From: JAJKIV01 sp036741775
GTDB taxonomy: Bacteria; Gemmatimonadota; Gemmatimonadetes; Gemmatimonadales; Gemmatimonadaceae
Assembly (NCBI GenBank): GCA_036741775.1
Contig: DAINRQ010000016.1
Span: 1 to 64,000 of the forward strand
Reading direction: 5' to 3'
DNA length: 64,000 bases
Shown: one piece after another, positions 18,062 through 27,030 of the stretch
How the letters are laid out: every line of letters starts with the position of its first letter
Numbering within the stretch: the stretch's first letter is position 1
Made by a program: the position numbers and the translations under genes
The notes under the pieces: generated by a model
What the model saw: only the letters and a program-made list of their open reading frames with translations
What the model was told of the DNA's origin: nothing
The model's database searches: none

Positions 18062-19129
18062 TCAGACGGGCCCGGCGTTGCGGTGGTTCTGTATGAACGC
18101 CCGCACATGAGGCGGGACGAGCAAGTCATCCGCAATGGCCGCAACGCGCTCCGCCTCGCGCCAGGCGGCCTCGAGCTCGGCCAGCTCTCCCTGCATGGCG
18201 CGACGCTCGGCTTCCTCGTGCAGCGCCATCTCGATACCCAGACGGATCGCTGACGGGTACGCCTGGATGGGGCTGTAGGCGAGACCGCGTTTCCTCATCT
18301 GCGCGAGCGCCTCCGGAATGAAACGATCGGCGGACCCTGCCTCCTCCATTGCAGCGACCGCCCGCTGGATCGTACGCCGTCCGGCGCCCCCGAAATTGAT
18401 ACGTGGCATCAGAAGACGTGCGGCTCGCACCGCCTCTGCGCCGGACACGGTGACATGGGTAATGTCCTGAGATTGCCGCGTTCCGTATTGATCGGTCCGC
18501 TGGAGGTCCATCGCCAGATGAAAAGGGACAGCACCGGTGCTGGCGCGCATCTCAATGCCGAGGATGAGCTGGCGCCCGAGCTCGACGACGCTGCCGTCGT
18601 CGGCGTTCATGCGCAGTGGACTCGCGTAGGAGTACGGCGACGGGGGGCGACCACCGCGTACCGCGACGAACACGCCACCCACGACCAGCGCTGGCGCGAC
18701 TGCGGCCAGCCCCGCCACACCGACGGCCGCAACGATCGTCGCGCCCGTACCCAGCGCCAGAACGCCGCCGGCGGCTCGCAGCGTGGTCCTGCGTCGGCGA
18801 GCACCGAACTGGTCGCCGAAGCGCCACGCTGCGAACTCTGGCCGGAGCGGCGCGCCGATGCGAATGAGGTCCAGCCCATCGGCGAGTCGGGCCATTCCGA
18901 TTTCCGCGGTCGAAACACGCGCCCGCGCACCACGGAACTCTCGCTCGCATTCCTCCACCGCTTCCCAGCGCTCGTCGAGCGGCGCGAGGTTCCACTGCGC
19001 GCATCGCCGGCAGACGACCCACAGCCGGCCCTTCGCCGAATCGAACGCGAGCCGCCGCCCAATCGGGAAGTGCTCGACGTGATCGTTCGTGCCAAGCGAT
19101 GCCTGGCAAAACATGCATGCGCTGTACAT
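18062..19129 (-). CDS. conserved hypothetical protein with N-terminal zinc-ribbon-like motif and membrane hairpin
   Basis: Protein of 355 residues. The N-terminus has CMFCQ, then HVEHFPIGRRLAFD, then CRRCAQW, so two CxxC pairs about 30 residues apart could bind zinc. A hydrophobic stretch at about 120-155 looks like one or two membrane helices. The C-terminal half is helical and charged (AEERRAMQGELAELEAAWREAERVAAIADD). I do not recognise a characterised family, though the opening block looks like conserved uncharacterised proteins of soil bacteria. It stands alone, divergent from the amidohydrolase across 116 bp. Confidence 0.75.
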   Translation of the reverse strand: MYSACMFCQASLGTNDHVEHFPIGRRLAFDSAKGRLWVVCRRCAQWNLAPLDERWEAVEECEREFRGARARVSTAEIGMARLADGLDLIRIGAPLRPEFAAWRFGDQFGARRRRTTLRAAGGVLALGTGATIVAAVGVAGLAAVAPALVVGGVFVAVRGGRPPSPYSYASPLRMNADDGSVVELGRQLILGIEMRASTGAVPFHLAMDLQRTDQYGTRQSQDITHVTVSGAEAVRAARLLMPRINFGGAGRRTIQRAVAAMEEAGSADRFIPEALAQMRKRGLAYSPIQAYPSAIRLGIEMALHEEAERRAMQGELAELEAAWREAERVAAIADDLLVPPHVRAFIQNHRNAGPV

Positions 19130-19245
19130 CTCACGCTCTTGGCGGGGGCGGTCAGTGTGCCGAATAGAAACGTGGTGTCTCGGCGGGTGCCAGCCGGGCC
19201 GCTGGGAGGGCGCACCTACCGCGAACGGTCCGCCAGGCGCATATC

Positions 19246-21024
19246 ATGCCCATGACCCACGCCCATCTTCGAATCGTCGGCTTCATCGCGGCAGTTGCGT
19301 GTGTCCCCGCGCTATCGCGGCCCCTTCGCGCCCAGGATGCGGACCTCATCGTCCGCAACGCCCGCATCTGGACGGGCGACTCGATCCGTCCGTCTGCCGA
19401 GGCGGTCGCCATCCGCGGCGAACGGATCATCGTGGTCGGGAGCAACAGCGAGGTCGACGCGCGACGCGGATCGAACACCCAGGTGATCGATGCCGGCGGC
19501 CGGTTCGTGACGCCCGGGTTCATCGACGACCACACGCACTTCAGCTCCGCGGGTGCGTTGCTCATCGGCGCGAACCTCCTGGACGTCAGTACGGCGACGC
19601 CATTCGCGTCCCGCGTGAAAGCCGCCGTGGCGCGCATGAGCCCCGGCGCGTGGCTGACCGGCGGTGACTGGGGTGCCTATGAGGATTGGTCGGCGAACAG
19701 CACCGGTGCCGCGCCCGGCGCCGGCTCGAGAAACCGATTCTCGCCCGACCGCGCGATGATCGACTCGGTCACCGGGACCACGCCGGTGCTGCTCAATCGC
19801 TGGGATCGGACCGCATGGGTCGCGAACGGCGTCGCGCTCGAGAAAGCCGGGCTCTCGTGCGCACAGCCGGTGGCGGGCCTCGAGTGCGTCAACGGACGGG
19901 CGACCGGTCGGGTGGCCGATACCGCGCTCGCCCGCGTGCGCGCCACCATCGCGCCAAAGACGTTCGATCAGCGCCTCCGCGAAGCACGCGCGGCCCAGCA
20001 ACACCTGTCGGAGCTGGGCGTCACGACGATTCACGACAACACGCCGCCGTTCCAGCTGCCGGTGTTCACGGAGCTCGAGCGCCGCGGCGAGCTCACCGTC
20101 CGTGTCTTCGCCCGCCCGACGCTCGACAAGTGGAGCCGCCTGACGTACGCCGGCATCTCGCCCGGGTTCGGCGACGACTGGATTCGTATTCGTGCCCTCA
20201 AGGGGTTCGTGGATGGGATTCAGGGCAACTCGACCGCGCGCTTCTACGAGCCGCAGCTCCATTCGGGCCGCCGCGGTGAGTGGCGCGACAGCACGAACAC
20301 GGCGGCCACGGACGGACCGGGATCGGGGATGGAGCCGGCCGGCAACATGGAGCGCCTGCTCTTCGGGCTCGACTCGGCGGGGTGGTGGGCGAACGTCCAC
20401 GCCATCGGTGATCACGCCATCGACAGTGTGCTCACCATCATGGAGAAGGTCATCAAGACGAACGGGCCGAAGGAGCGGCGGTGGCGCATCATCCACTCCC
20501 AGGTGATTCGCAACGCGGCAGTAGCACAGCGCTACAAGCGGCTCGGCATCATCGCCGAGGTGCAGCCGTACCATGCCATCGACGACATGCGCTGGATGGA
20601 GGAGCGCATTGGCGAGCGCGCGAAATGGGCATACGCATTCAAGACGTTCCACGATGCCGGGGTTCCGCTGCTCTTCGGGTCCGACTGGCCAGGCACGAAC
20701 GCGAGCTGGTACACGGCGAACCCGATGACGATTCTGTACGCGGCGATCACGCGGCAGACCGTCGACGGGAAACCAGCGGGTGGCTGGTTCCCCGAGCAGC
20801 GGCTGGACCTCGAGACGAGCCTTCGGAGCTACACGATCAACAACGCGTGGGCGGAGGGGGAGGAGGCGAGCAAGGGCTCACTCTCCGTGGGAAAGCTGGC
20901 GGATCTCGTGATCATCGACCGGGACCTGTTCGCGATTCCGGCGACCGAGATCAAGGACGCCAAGGTACTGCTGACGATGGTGGGCGGACGCGTCGTCCAC
21001 GCAGCAACGCCCTTCACACGGTAA
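19246..21024 (+). CDS. secreted amidohydrolase (Amidohydro_3, YtcJ-like)
   Basis: Protein of 592 residues with a signal peptide ending near LRAQ (residue 30). The beta-sandwich IVRNARIWTGDS...AVAIRGERIIVVG and the metal-binding HxH (H96, H98 in FIDDHTHF) mark the metallo-dependent amidohydrolase superfamily. Later metal or catalytic histidines are in the HAIGDHAID and LLFGSDWPG blocks. YtcJ-like enzymes hydrolyse N-acyl or formamide-type bonds; the substrate here is unknown. An alternative start ATG lies at 19252. Its TAA stop overlaps the first bases of a perfect palindrome. Confidence 0.9.
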   Translation: MPMTHAHLRIVGFIAAVACVPALSRPLRAQDADLIVRNARIWTGDSIRPSAEAVAIRGERIIVVGSNSEVDARRGSNTQVIDAGGRFVTPGFIDDHTHFSSAGALLIGANLLDVSTATPFASRVKAAVARMSPGAWLTGGDWGAYEDWSANSTGAAPGAGSRNRFSPDRAMIDSVTGTTPVLLNRWDRTAWVANGVALEKAGLSCAQPVAGLECVNGRATGRVADTALARVRATIAPKTFDQRLREARAAQQHLSELGVTTIHDNTPPFQLPVFTELERRGELTVRVFARPTLDKWSRLTYAGISPGFGDDWIRIRALKGFVDGIQGNSTARFYEPQLHSGRRGEWRDSTNTAATDGPGSGMEPAGNMERLLFGLDSAGWWANVHAIGDHAIDSVLTIMEKVIKTNGPKERRWRIIHSQVIRNAAVAQRYKRLGIIAEVQPYHAIDDMRWMEERIGERAKWAYAFKTFHDAGVPLLFGSDWPGTNASWYTANPMTILYAAITRQTVDGKPAGGWFPEQRLDLETSLRSYTINNAWAEGEEASKGSLSVGKLADLVIIDRDLFAIPATEIKDAKVLLTMVGGRVVHAATPFTR

Positions 21025-21098
21025 TTGGGGTCAGAGTCGAATATCATCGTTCCAACGCCATGGCGTTGGAACGATGATATTCGACTCTGACCCCAATT
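21023..21098. repeat. perfect 76-bp palindrome (GGGGTCAGAGTCGAAT family)
   Basis: The arms 21023-21060 and 21061-21098 (38 bp each) are perfect complements with no loop; the centre is CCATGG. The outer part AATTGGGGTCAGAGTCGAAT is shared with the element at 36467-36542, while the inner part differs. The element begins inside the TAA of the amidohydrolase and ends one base before the stop codon of the convergent gene, so it fills the gap exactly. It could end transcription from both sides. Confidence 0.97.
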
Positions 21099-22343
21099 CT
21101 AGAACGCGATGAGCGGAAAATCCGGCTCCAGTCCGAGGTAGATCTGCCCGATTGCCTCGAGCTTGTTTTCCGCCACGAACCCGTGATGCCGCAGCGTGTG
21201 GGCATCGCGGAAATACCGCTCGATGCGACTCCTCGTATAGATGCCCGTGCTGCCCGCCAGCCGGTGCACCATGTCCGTCACGTCCGCCGCGCTTCGAACC
21301 GCGTGCACGGCCGCCAGGAGCAGATCGCCGCGCTGCTCCAGCGTGTGTGGGGTACCAGCGGCGGTTCTCGCCCACGCCTCGTTCAGTGCTTCGTAGAGGT
21401 AGGCCCGCGCGGCTCGCAGCGTCGCTTCCGCGTTCGCGAGACTGGACTGGACCGTGCCGCGGTCTCGAAGCGTCTTCATCGACCCGAACGGCGTCTTCTT
21501 CTGTGCGAGCTCACGGAGCTCCGAGATCGCGTTGCGCGCCGTCGCCAACTGGACCGCAGCCGTGAACAGCGTGATGATCCCGCCCGCGGGGAACCGATAC
21601 AGTGGCGCCGTGAAGTGGCGACCGGGCGTGAATTCGGGAACGTTCCTGAACGTCCGGTGAGCCGGAACGAACACGTTCGTGAACGCGACGTCGTTGCTGT
21701 CCGTGCCGCGCATGCCGAGCGTGTACCAGGTGTCGAGGATCTCGATCTCCGATGTGCGCATGACCACGCTGATCATGGCGGGACCGTGCTCGGTCATTCG
21801 CGGCCGGTCGCCGTCCATGATGAACGCGCTGAGGAGAAGCCACTCGCAATCGTGGATGTTGCTCGCGAGCGGCGCGCGTCCGGTGATTCGGTAGCCGCCG
21901 GGCACCTCCGTCGCCTGCTGCGGCGGGTGAAAGGCGGCTGCCGTCAGCGTGTTCGGATGCGAACCGTACATCTCCTCCACGCCCTCGTCGGGAAAGCGGG
22001 CGGCCCACCACACGTTGATGTTCGCGGCCTGGAGCGCCCAGCCGGCGGCGCTGTCGAAGCGCGCCACCTCCTCGGTGATCAGTGCGCACGAGACCGGGTC
22101 GAGCTCCAACCCGCCGAGCGACCGCGGCGCGAGCATTCGCTGCAGACCGGCGGCAACGAGCGCCTCGTGCACCGGCCTGGACAGCCGTCGATTGCGCTCG
22201 GCTTCGTCCGCGTGCTCGCGAATCAGCGGACCGAGTGAGCGTGCGGCTTCAATGAGTTGGCGGGTCGTGGCGCCTCCCGCGTCGCGGGGCGAGGCCCCGG
22301 AGGCGTCCGTCGCGGTCGGTGGCGTCTGATACGTGGCGCCCAT
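21099..22343 (-). CDS. acyl-CoA dehydrogenase-fold flavoprotein (HsaA/DszC-like monooxygenase type)
   Basis: Protein of 414 residues with the acyl-CoA dehydrogenase fold: helical N-domain (LSRPVHEALVAAGLQRMLAPRSLGGLELDP), beta middle domain (GGYRITGRAPLASNIHDCEWLLLSAF, MRGTDSNDVAFTNVFVPAHRTF) and a helical C-domain ending TLRHHGFVAENKLEAIGQIYLGLEPDF. The catalytic glutamate of true dehydrogenases is not obvious, and the C-domain looks more like the two-component flavin monooxygenases HsaA and DszC. It would need a flavin reductase, which is not adjacent. The molybdenum hydroxylase gene lies 44 bp upstream on the same strand, so the two may be co-transcribed. The substrate is unknown. Confidence 0.82.
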   Translation of the reverse strand: MGATYQTPPTATDASGASPRDAGGATTRQLIEAARSLGPLIREHADEAERNRRLSRPVHEALVAAGLQRMLAPRSLGGLELDPVSCALITEEVARFDSAAGWALQAANINVWWAARFPDEGVEEMYGSHPNTLTAAAFHPPQQATEVPGGYRITGRAPLASNIHDCEWLLLSAFIMDGDRPRMTEHGPAMISVVMRTSEIEILDTWYTLGMRGTDSNDVAFTNVFVPAHRTFRNVPEFTPGRHFTAPLYRFPAGGIITLFTAAVQLATARNAISELRELAQKKTPFGSMKTLRDRGTVQSSLANAEATLRAARAYLYEALNEAWARTAAGTPHTLEQRGDLLLAAVHAVRSAADVTDMVHRLAGSTGIYTRSRIERYFRDAHTLRHHGFVAENKLEAIGQIYLGLEPDFPLIAF

Positions 22344-22387
22344 GAGGTCCTCACTTGTCGTTCGGTTTTCGTCGCATACCTAACGCG

Positions 22388-24502
22388 TCATCCGCCACCC
22401 GTCGCCACGCCATCGAGGCGAATCGGTAACCGGCGAATGCGCCTGCCGGTGAGGGCGAAGATCGCGTTCGCCACCGCCGGGGCGATGGGCGGCACCGCAG
22501 GCTCACCGACGCCGCCCGGGTCCTCGTGGTTCTGCACGATGTGCACGTCGATCTTCGGGCTCTCGCCGAGACGAAGCATCCGGTAGTCGTCGAAGTTCCC
22601 CTGCTTCGCGCGGCCCTTCTCGATCGTGATCTCGCCGTAGAGCGCGGCCGTGAGCCCGGCGATGACCGATCCGGTGAGCTGTGCCTCGACGATGCCCGGG
22701 TGGATGATCTGACCGCAATCGGCAGCGCACGTCACGCGATGCACCCGGACGCGCCCGTTCTGCACAGAGACCTCCGCGACCTGGGCCACGAGCCCGCCCT
22801 TGTCCTCCACGACGGCGATCCCGCGCGCTCTGCCCGTCGGAAGGGGCTTTCCCCACCCGGACTGCTCCGCCGCCACTTCGAGCACGTGGCGGAGGCGAGG
22901 ATTACCACCCAACATCTCCCGCCGGAAGTCGAACGGGTCGCGTTTGGCGGCGTGCGCCATCTCGTCGATGAAACTCTCGAGCACGAACGTATTCTGAGAT
23001 GGCCCCACTGACCGCCAGTACCCGACAGGCACGGCGAGCTCGGCACGCGCATACTCGACACGCACGTTCGGGATGGTGTAGTGCATGTCGGCAATTCCCG
23101 CGACGGCGGGTCCATCCACAGGACGATTCCCGCCCGAGATCCCCTGCGCGACGACTCGCGCTCGCAACGCCGTCGCGCGCCCCGCGGCATCGAGCGCGCC
23201 TTCGAGACGGAGGTATGCCGCCGGCCGGTAGAAGTCGTGCTGCATGTCCTCTTCGCGGGTCCACAGTACCTGAACTGGCGCGCCGACTTTCATGGACGTC
23301 TCGACCGCGTCCTCCACGAAGTCGGTGCGACTGCGGCGTCCCCACCCGCACCCGAGATGGGTGACGTGTACCGTCACGGCATCCACGGAAAGTCCTGTCA
23401 GGCGGGCCGCGACCGATTGGGTCCCCTGCGGGTTCTGCGTCGGTGCCCAGACCTCGCATCGGTCACGGCGGACGTCGGCGGTGCAGTTCATGGGCTCCAT
23501 GGTCGCGTGTGCGAGGTATGGAGCCTCATACGTTGCTTCCACGCGTCGCGCGGCGCCGGCCAGCGCAGCGCTCGCATCCCCATCGCTGCGGGCGCTCGCT
23601 GCCGGACCGTCGGCCAGGCGAGCGAACTCCGCGAAGATCTCGGGGGTGCTCATGGCGAACGCGCCGTTGTCCCACACCACCTCGAGGGCGCGCGCGCCCT
23701 GCAGCGCGGCCCATGTATTATCCGCCACGACGGCGACGCCCTGTGACACCTGTACGACGTGGCGCACGCCCGCGATCGCTCGCGCCGTGGCGTCATTGAA
23801 CGACCGGACCTTCCCGCCGTACACTGGCGAGTGCACCACCGTGGCGAACATCAATCCCGGCACGCGAACGTCGGTGCCGAACACAGCCCGGCCGGTGATC
23901 TTGTCCCTGGTATCGAGCTGGGGTTTGTTCGTGCCGATCAACTTGAACTGCGACGGATCCTTGAGCCTCGGCTGGGCGGGCACCGGTATCGCCGCAGCTG
24001 CCTCGGCCAGCTCGCCGTATGACGCGGACCGCCGCGAGGATGGGTGTGAGACACGGCCGTTCTCGGTTCGAAGCTCCGACGCGGGGACACGCCACCGTGC
24101 TGCCGCTGCGGCGACGAGCATCTCGCGCGCGGCGGCGCCGGCGCGCCGGAGGGGAAGCCACGCACCGCCGCGGACGCTCGTGCTGCCGACGGTCATCATT
24201 CGCCCGTACTTGTCGGGGTGGGCGTCGGCTTGCACGACTCGCACGCGGTCCCAGTCGGCATCGAGCTCGTCGGCGACGATCATCGGCAGCGCCGTGCGCA
24301 CACCCTGACCCATGTCCGACCGGGCGACCCAGATCGTGACGTCGCCGGCAGGGTCGATGCGCAGGAAGACGTTAGGCGCGAACGCCGCGGTGCTCCCAGC
24401 GGTTCGGCGATCCGGGAGGCGGACGCCGAGCAGGAGCCCAGCCCCCGTTATCACGCCGAGCTTCACGAAATCTCGCCGGTCCAGCTTCGTGATCGCGTCC
24501 AT
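22388..24502 (-). CDS. orphan molybdopterin-binding large subunit, isoquinoline 1-oxidoreductase (IorB)-like
   Basis: Protein of 704 residues of the xanthine dehydrogenase family. The N-terminus has a twin-arginine signal (DRRDFVKLG, R9-R10, then a hydrophobic stretch), so it is exported folded with its cofactor. The domain order is that of IorB-type aldehyde/isoquinoline oxidoreductase beta subunits: Ald_Xan_dh_C at about 35-330 and the molybdopterin-binding part after it, with HLGCGWGRRSRTDFVEDA as the FGRR-like loop. Such enzymes hydroxylate aromatic heterocycles or oxidise aldehydes and need a small [2Fe-2S] subunit, which normally lies next to them. None is present here on either side. 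The downstream flavoprotein is 44 bp away. Confidence 0.88.
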   Translation of the reverse strand: MDAITKLDRRDFVKLGVITGAGLLLGVRLPDRRTAGSTAAFAPNVFLRIDPAGDVTIWVARSDMGQGVRTALPMIVADELDADWDRVRVVQADAHPDKYGRMMTVGSTSVRGGAWLPLRRAGAAAREMLVAAAAARWRVPASELRTENGRVSHPSSRRSASYGELAEAAAAIPVPAQPRLKDPSQFKLIGTNKPQLDTRDKITGRAVFGTDVRVPGLMFATVVHSPVYGGKVRSFNDATARAIAGVRHVVQVSQGVAVVADNTWAALQGARALEVVWDNGAFAMSTPEIFAEFARLADGPAASARSDGDASAALAGAARRVEATYEAPYLAHATMEPMNCTADVRRDRCEVWAPTQNPQGTQSVAARLTGLSVDAVTVHVTHLGCGWGRRSRTDFVEDAVETSMKVGAPVQVLWTREEDMQHDFYRPAAYLRLEGALDAAGRATALRARVVAQGISGGNRPVDGPAVAGIADMHYTIPNVRVEYARAELAVPVGYWRSVGPSQNTFVLESFIDEMAHAAKRDPFDFRREMLGGNPRLRHVLEVAAEQSGWGKPLPTGRARGIAVVEDKGGLVAQVAEVSVQNGRVRVHRVTCAADCGQIIHPGIVEAQLTGSVIAGLTAALYGEITIEKGRAKQGNFDDYRMLRLGESPKIDVHIVQNHEDPGGVGEPAVPPIAPAVANAIFALTGRRIRRLPIRLDGVATGGG

Positions 24503-24614
24503 TGGTCTCTCTCAGAGCCGGTCGTAACCCCGAGACTACCACAGGCGTCGCGACGGTTCAAGCTCGAGGGTAGGGCCGCTGGTACGCGTGCCCGTTGAGC
24601 GGCGCGCGTGGTGC

Positions 24615-25724
24615 TCAGTACATCGGCACGTTGTCCGTCCCCGCATTGCGGTAGGGAACGAGACCGCGGAAGGCGCCGACGGCGCTCGCAATGTCACACG
24701 AGTTGTATCGAAACGTCTTGGTCCCGTTACCCAGGTCGCTCACGGGGACCGCCGCGCCAAGTTTGGCGTTCAGGCCGGTAAAGACCGCGCCATCCACGGT
24801 GTTGTTACCGTTGGATACGAGCGCGCCCCCGACGAGCACGATCCCGCGCCACTTGACGGACCCGCTCAGAACCAGGTCTCCCGTAACGATGAGGGTTCCT
24901 TTCCCGTCGGCCGGGAGCGTGAAGTTCCCGTCCGCGCGGACCACCGGCCAGAACTCGTCGTCCGTCCAATCCGCGGTCGACGGCCAGCTGCCGCCGGGAT
25001 ACTCGATGTCGGCCTGAAGTGCGTTTCCAGTGACGATCCCCGCCCAATCGATGCCGACGGACGCGGCGGCCTCCGCGACCGTTCCCAGCGAATCGACCTT
25101 CGGGTTGCCGTCTGGGACGAAGGAGCCACCGCTTTGCGTGTAGCCTGGCACGTCAGGCACCGCCACGCCCGTGACGGCCGACTCCATGCCGCACGCGTCG
25201 TAGCCAGTGAGCGTGCCAGAGCCGCCGTTCTTCTGCAGACCACCGACGGCCGTCCACGCGGATTGCACGTCCAGCGACGCGAACTGGAATCGCGCGTACT
25301 GCGCGATAGTGCGCTCGCCGGTCACCGCGCCGGTGGGCGTACCGCCCTTCGTCCTCACGCCGCGCGCCCGGATCACATACAGACCCGGAACCGTCGTATC
25401 AACGGGGGGGCGCACCTCGCGCATGACGACCTCCGCGTACCCGCCGCGCATGGCGATCGTCGTCGACTCCACGGCCGCGGGCGGCGTCGACGTGAACCCG
25501 AGGCTCGCGCGACTCCCGACGAATTGCTCCATGCCTCGCTTCGCCATCAGGTACGTGTCGAGCTGCGTCTTGTGGTCGTCGTTCACGCGGTACTCGGCAC
25601 CGATCATCGTGAAGGCGCCGGCCGAGAGCATCGTGACGATCACGATGATGAACAGGGTCATCGGCAACGCGGCACCCGTGCGCCGTCGCGAAGGGGCGCC
25701 GCTCGTGAGCTCGTGAGAGCGCAT
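24615..25724 (-). CDS. PilX-like type IV pilus minor component
   Basis: Protein of 369 residues starting MRSHELTSGAPSRRRTG. The ATG at 25724 overlaps the TGA of the PilW-like gene. The N-terminal hydrophobic helix (GAALPMTLFIIVIVTMLSAGAFTMIGAEYR) resembles class III prepilins but lacks the conserved glutamate at position 5, as PilX proteins do. The C-terminal region contains repeated short beta strands (TLIVTGDLVLSGSVKWRGIVLVGG) of the polymer-forming/PilX C-terminal type. It is the last gene of a four-gene minor pilin operon and should act in pilus or pseudopilus assembly at the inner membrane and periplasm. Confidence 0.8.
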   Translation of the reverse strand: MRSHELTSGAPSRRRTGAALPMTLFIIVIVTMLSAGAFTMIGAEYRVNDDHKTQLDTYLMAKRGMEQFVGSRASLGFTSTPPAAVESTTIAMRGGYAEVVMREVRPPVDTTVPGLYVIRARGVRTKGGTPTGAVTGERTIAQYARFQFASLDVQSAWTAVGGLQKNGGSGTLTGYDACGMESAVTGVAVPDVPGYTQSGGSFVPDGNPKVDSLGTVAEAAASVGIDWAGIVTGNALQADIEYPGGSWPSTADWTDDEFWPVVRADGNFTLPADGKGTLIVTGDLVLSGSVKWRGIVLVGGALVSNGNNTVDGAVFTGLNAKLGAAVPVSDLGNGTKTFRYNSCDIASAVGAFRGLVPYRNAGTDNVPMY

Positions 25725-26593
25725 CAGTTCACCCGGTTGTTGAAGAAGACTGCGGTGCGAAACGGTGACCGCTCCTTGGCCGACTCGCCCGACGCCGCAT
25801 AACGACTTTCTGCATTGAGTACGAGCTCGAGTCCGCGGACATCGCTTGCCGTCGCGGTGACGTCGGAAGTGTCGCGGTCGAACTGGAAGAATCGGAAGTG
25901 CGCCGAGGACTCGAACGGGGCGGCCAGCTCCTCGTGGGTGTCCGTGTCGATGACTGTGCGCCAGAGCGCGACGCGACCCGGCAGCACGTCCGAGCTCTTG
26001 AACTCGTACCGGATGCGTTGATAGAGGAAGACCGCGTCGCCCGGCGCCGCCCCGGACGGCAAAGCCGGCGACATGGCGATCACACGGCCGCCCGGAACGG
26101 CACTGATGTTCACGAAATTGCAGAGCGCCGTTCCGCCACTGATCGTCGCGACTGAGCCATTGGTGTACGTGTAGGCGCCGCTCGCGTCTCGCCATCCGTG
26201 CCCGGATGGCGTGGCGTTCGCGAGCACGGTCGAATCGGCCGGCAGCAGCGCGATCACGGACACCGGGCCGACCGTGCCGCACGCCATCCCCATTGCGTAC
26301 GGGATGCGGAGCGTCACCGACGTCGACGTTATCGCCTCGACGCCACCGGTGCTCTCCACCATCCGAATGTCGGAGAGCATCATGTTGACCGCGGCGCGCG
26401 ACACGTTTCTGGCAGCGCGCTGCTTCATCTGCACGTCGTAGAACGACGTCTGCGAGATCAGCAGGCGGACGGATGCCGCCCCAATGATGCCGAGTACGAC
26501 GAGCGCGATGAGGAGCTCGGGAAGCGAGGCACCGCGTCGTGCCCTCGATGGGCCTGCGTGCGTTCGGCGAGAACGTCTCGGGAGTGAGCGCAT
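25724..26593 (-). CDS. PilW-like prepilin-type N-terminal cleavage/methylation protein
   Basis: Protein of 289 residues. The ATG at 26593 overlaps the stop of the upstream PilV-like gene, and the frame before it is not protein-like. The prepilin motif RRG-ASLPELLIALVVLG is complete: cleavage after G, glutamate at position 5 of the mature protein. A pilin helix follows (IIGAASVRLLISQTSFYDVQMKQRAARN), then a beta-rich globular domain of about 230 residues. A minor pilin role is inferred from motif and operon position. Confidence 0.85.
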   Translation of the reverse strand: MRSLPRRSRRTHAGPSRARRGASLPELLIALVVLGIIGAASVRLLISQTSFYDVQMKQRAARNVSRAAVNMMLSDIRMVESTGGVEAITSTSVTLRIPYAMGMACGTVGPVSVIALLPADSTVLANATPSGHGWRDASGAYTYTNGSVATISGGTALCNFVNISAVPGGRVIAMSPALPSGAAPGDAVFLYQRIRYEFKSSDVLPGRVALWRTVIDTDTHEELAAPFESSAHFRFFQFDRDTSDVTATASDVRGLELVLNAESRYAASGESAKERSPFRTAVFFNNRVN

Positions 26594-27030
26594 CAGTTGA
26601 GTGGGCTGCTCGAGACGCCGCGCGTGCGCTCGAAAACGAGAGTGTCCGGTTTCAACAGCCGGTTCGACGGCGTGAACGCCACCTGTACCTGTCGCCGGCG
26701 AAACGACACATCCGTCACCGTCACGCAGCGGCGGTGTGGATAGGGCAGGGTCGTGATGCTGGTGCACCCCGCCTTCGACGGAAGCACGTTGTACGGGACG
26801 ACCATCAACTGGTCGACGACCTGCGTCTGCGCGGCCGTCCGACCCGCGGTGCTCGCCAGTGTGGACGCTCGGCGCCCCGCGTGCACGGTCATACCGGCGA
26901 CCCCGGTCAGCGCGATCACCATGACGCTCATCGCTGCCATGATCTCGATGAGCGCCGCCCCGCGCCGGTTCGTCCTGTTGCGAGGCCGCGCAGGACGGGC
27001 GCGGCGCGTACGCACGCAACACGTGATCAC
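26593..27030 (-). CDS. PilV/PilE-like minor prepilin
   Basis: Protein of 145 residues. A GTG start at 27030 is chosen because it overlaps the TGA of the FimT-like gene (GTGA) and places the prepilin motif RRG-AALIEIMAAMSVMVIAL about 25 residues in. Glutamate 5 is present. The small C-terminal domain has two cysteines bracketing a loop (KAGCTSITTLPYPHRRCV), likely a disulfide as in minor pilins. It is the second gene of the four-gene operon. Confidence 0.78.
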   Translation of the reverse strand: MITCCVRTRRARPARPRNRTNRRGAALIEIMAAMSVMVIALTGVAGMTVHAGRRASTLASTAGRTAAQTQVVDQLMVVPYNVLPSKAGCTSITTLPYPHRRCVTVTDVSFRRRQVQVAFTPSNRLLKPDTLVFERTRGVSSSPLN

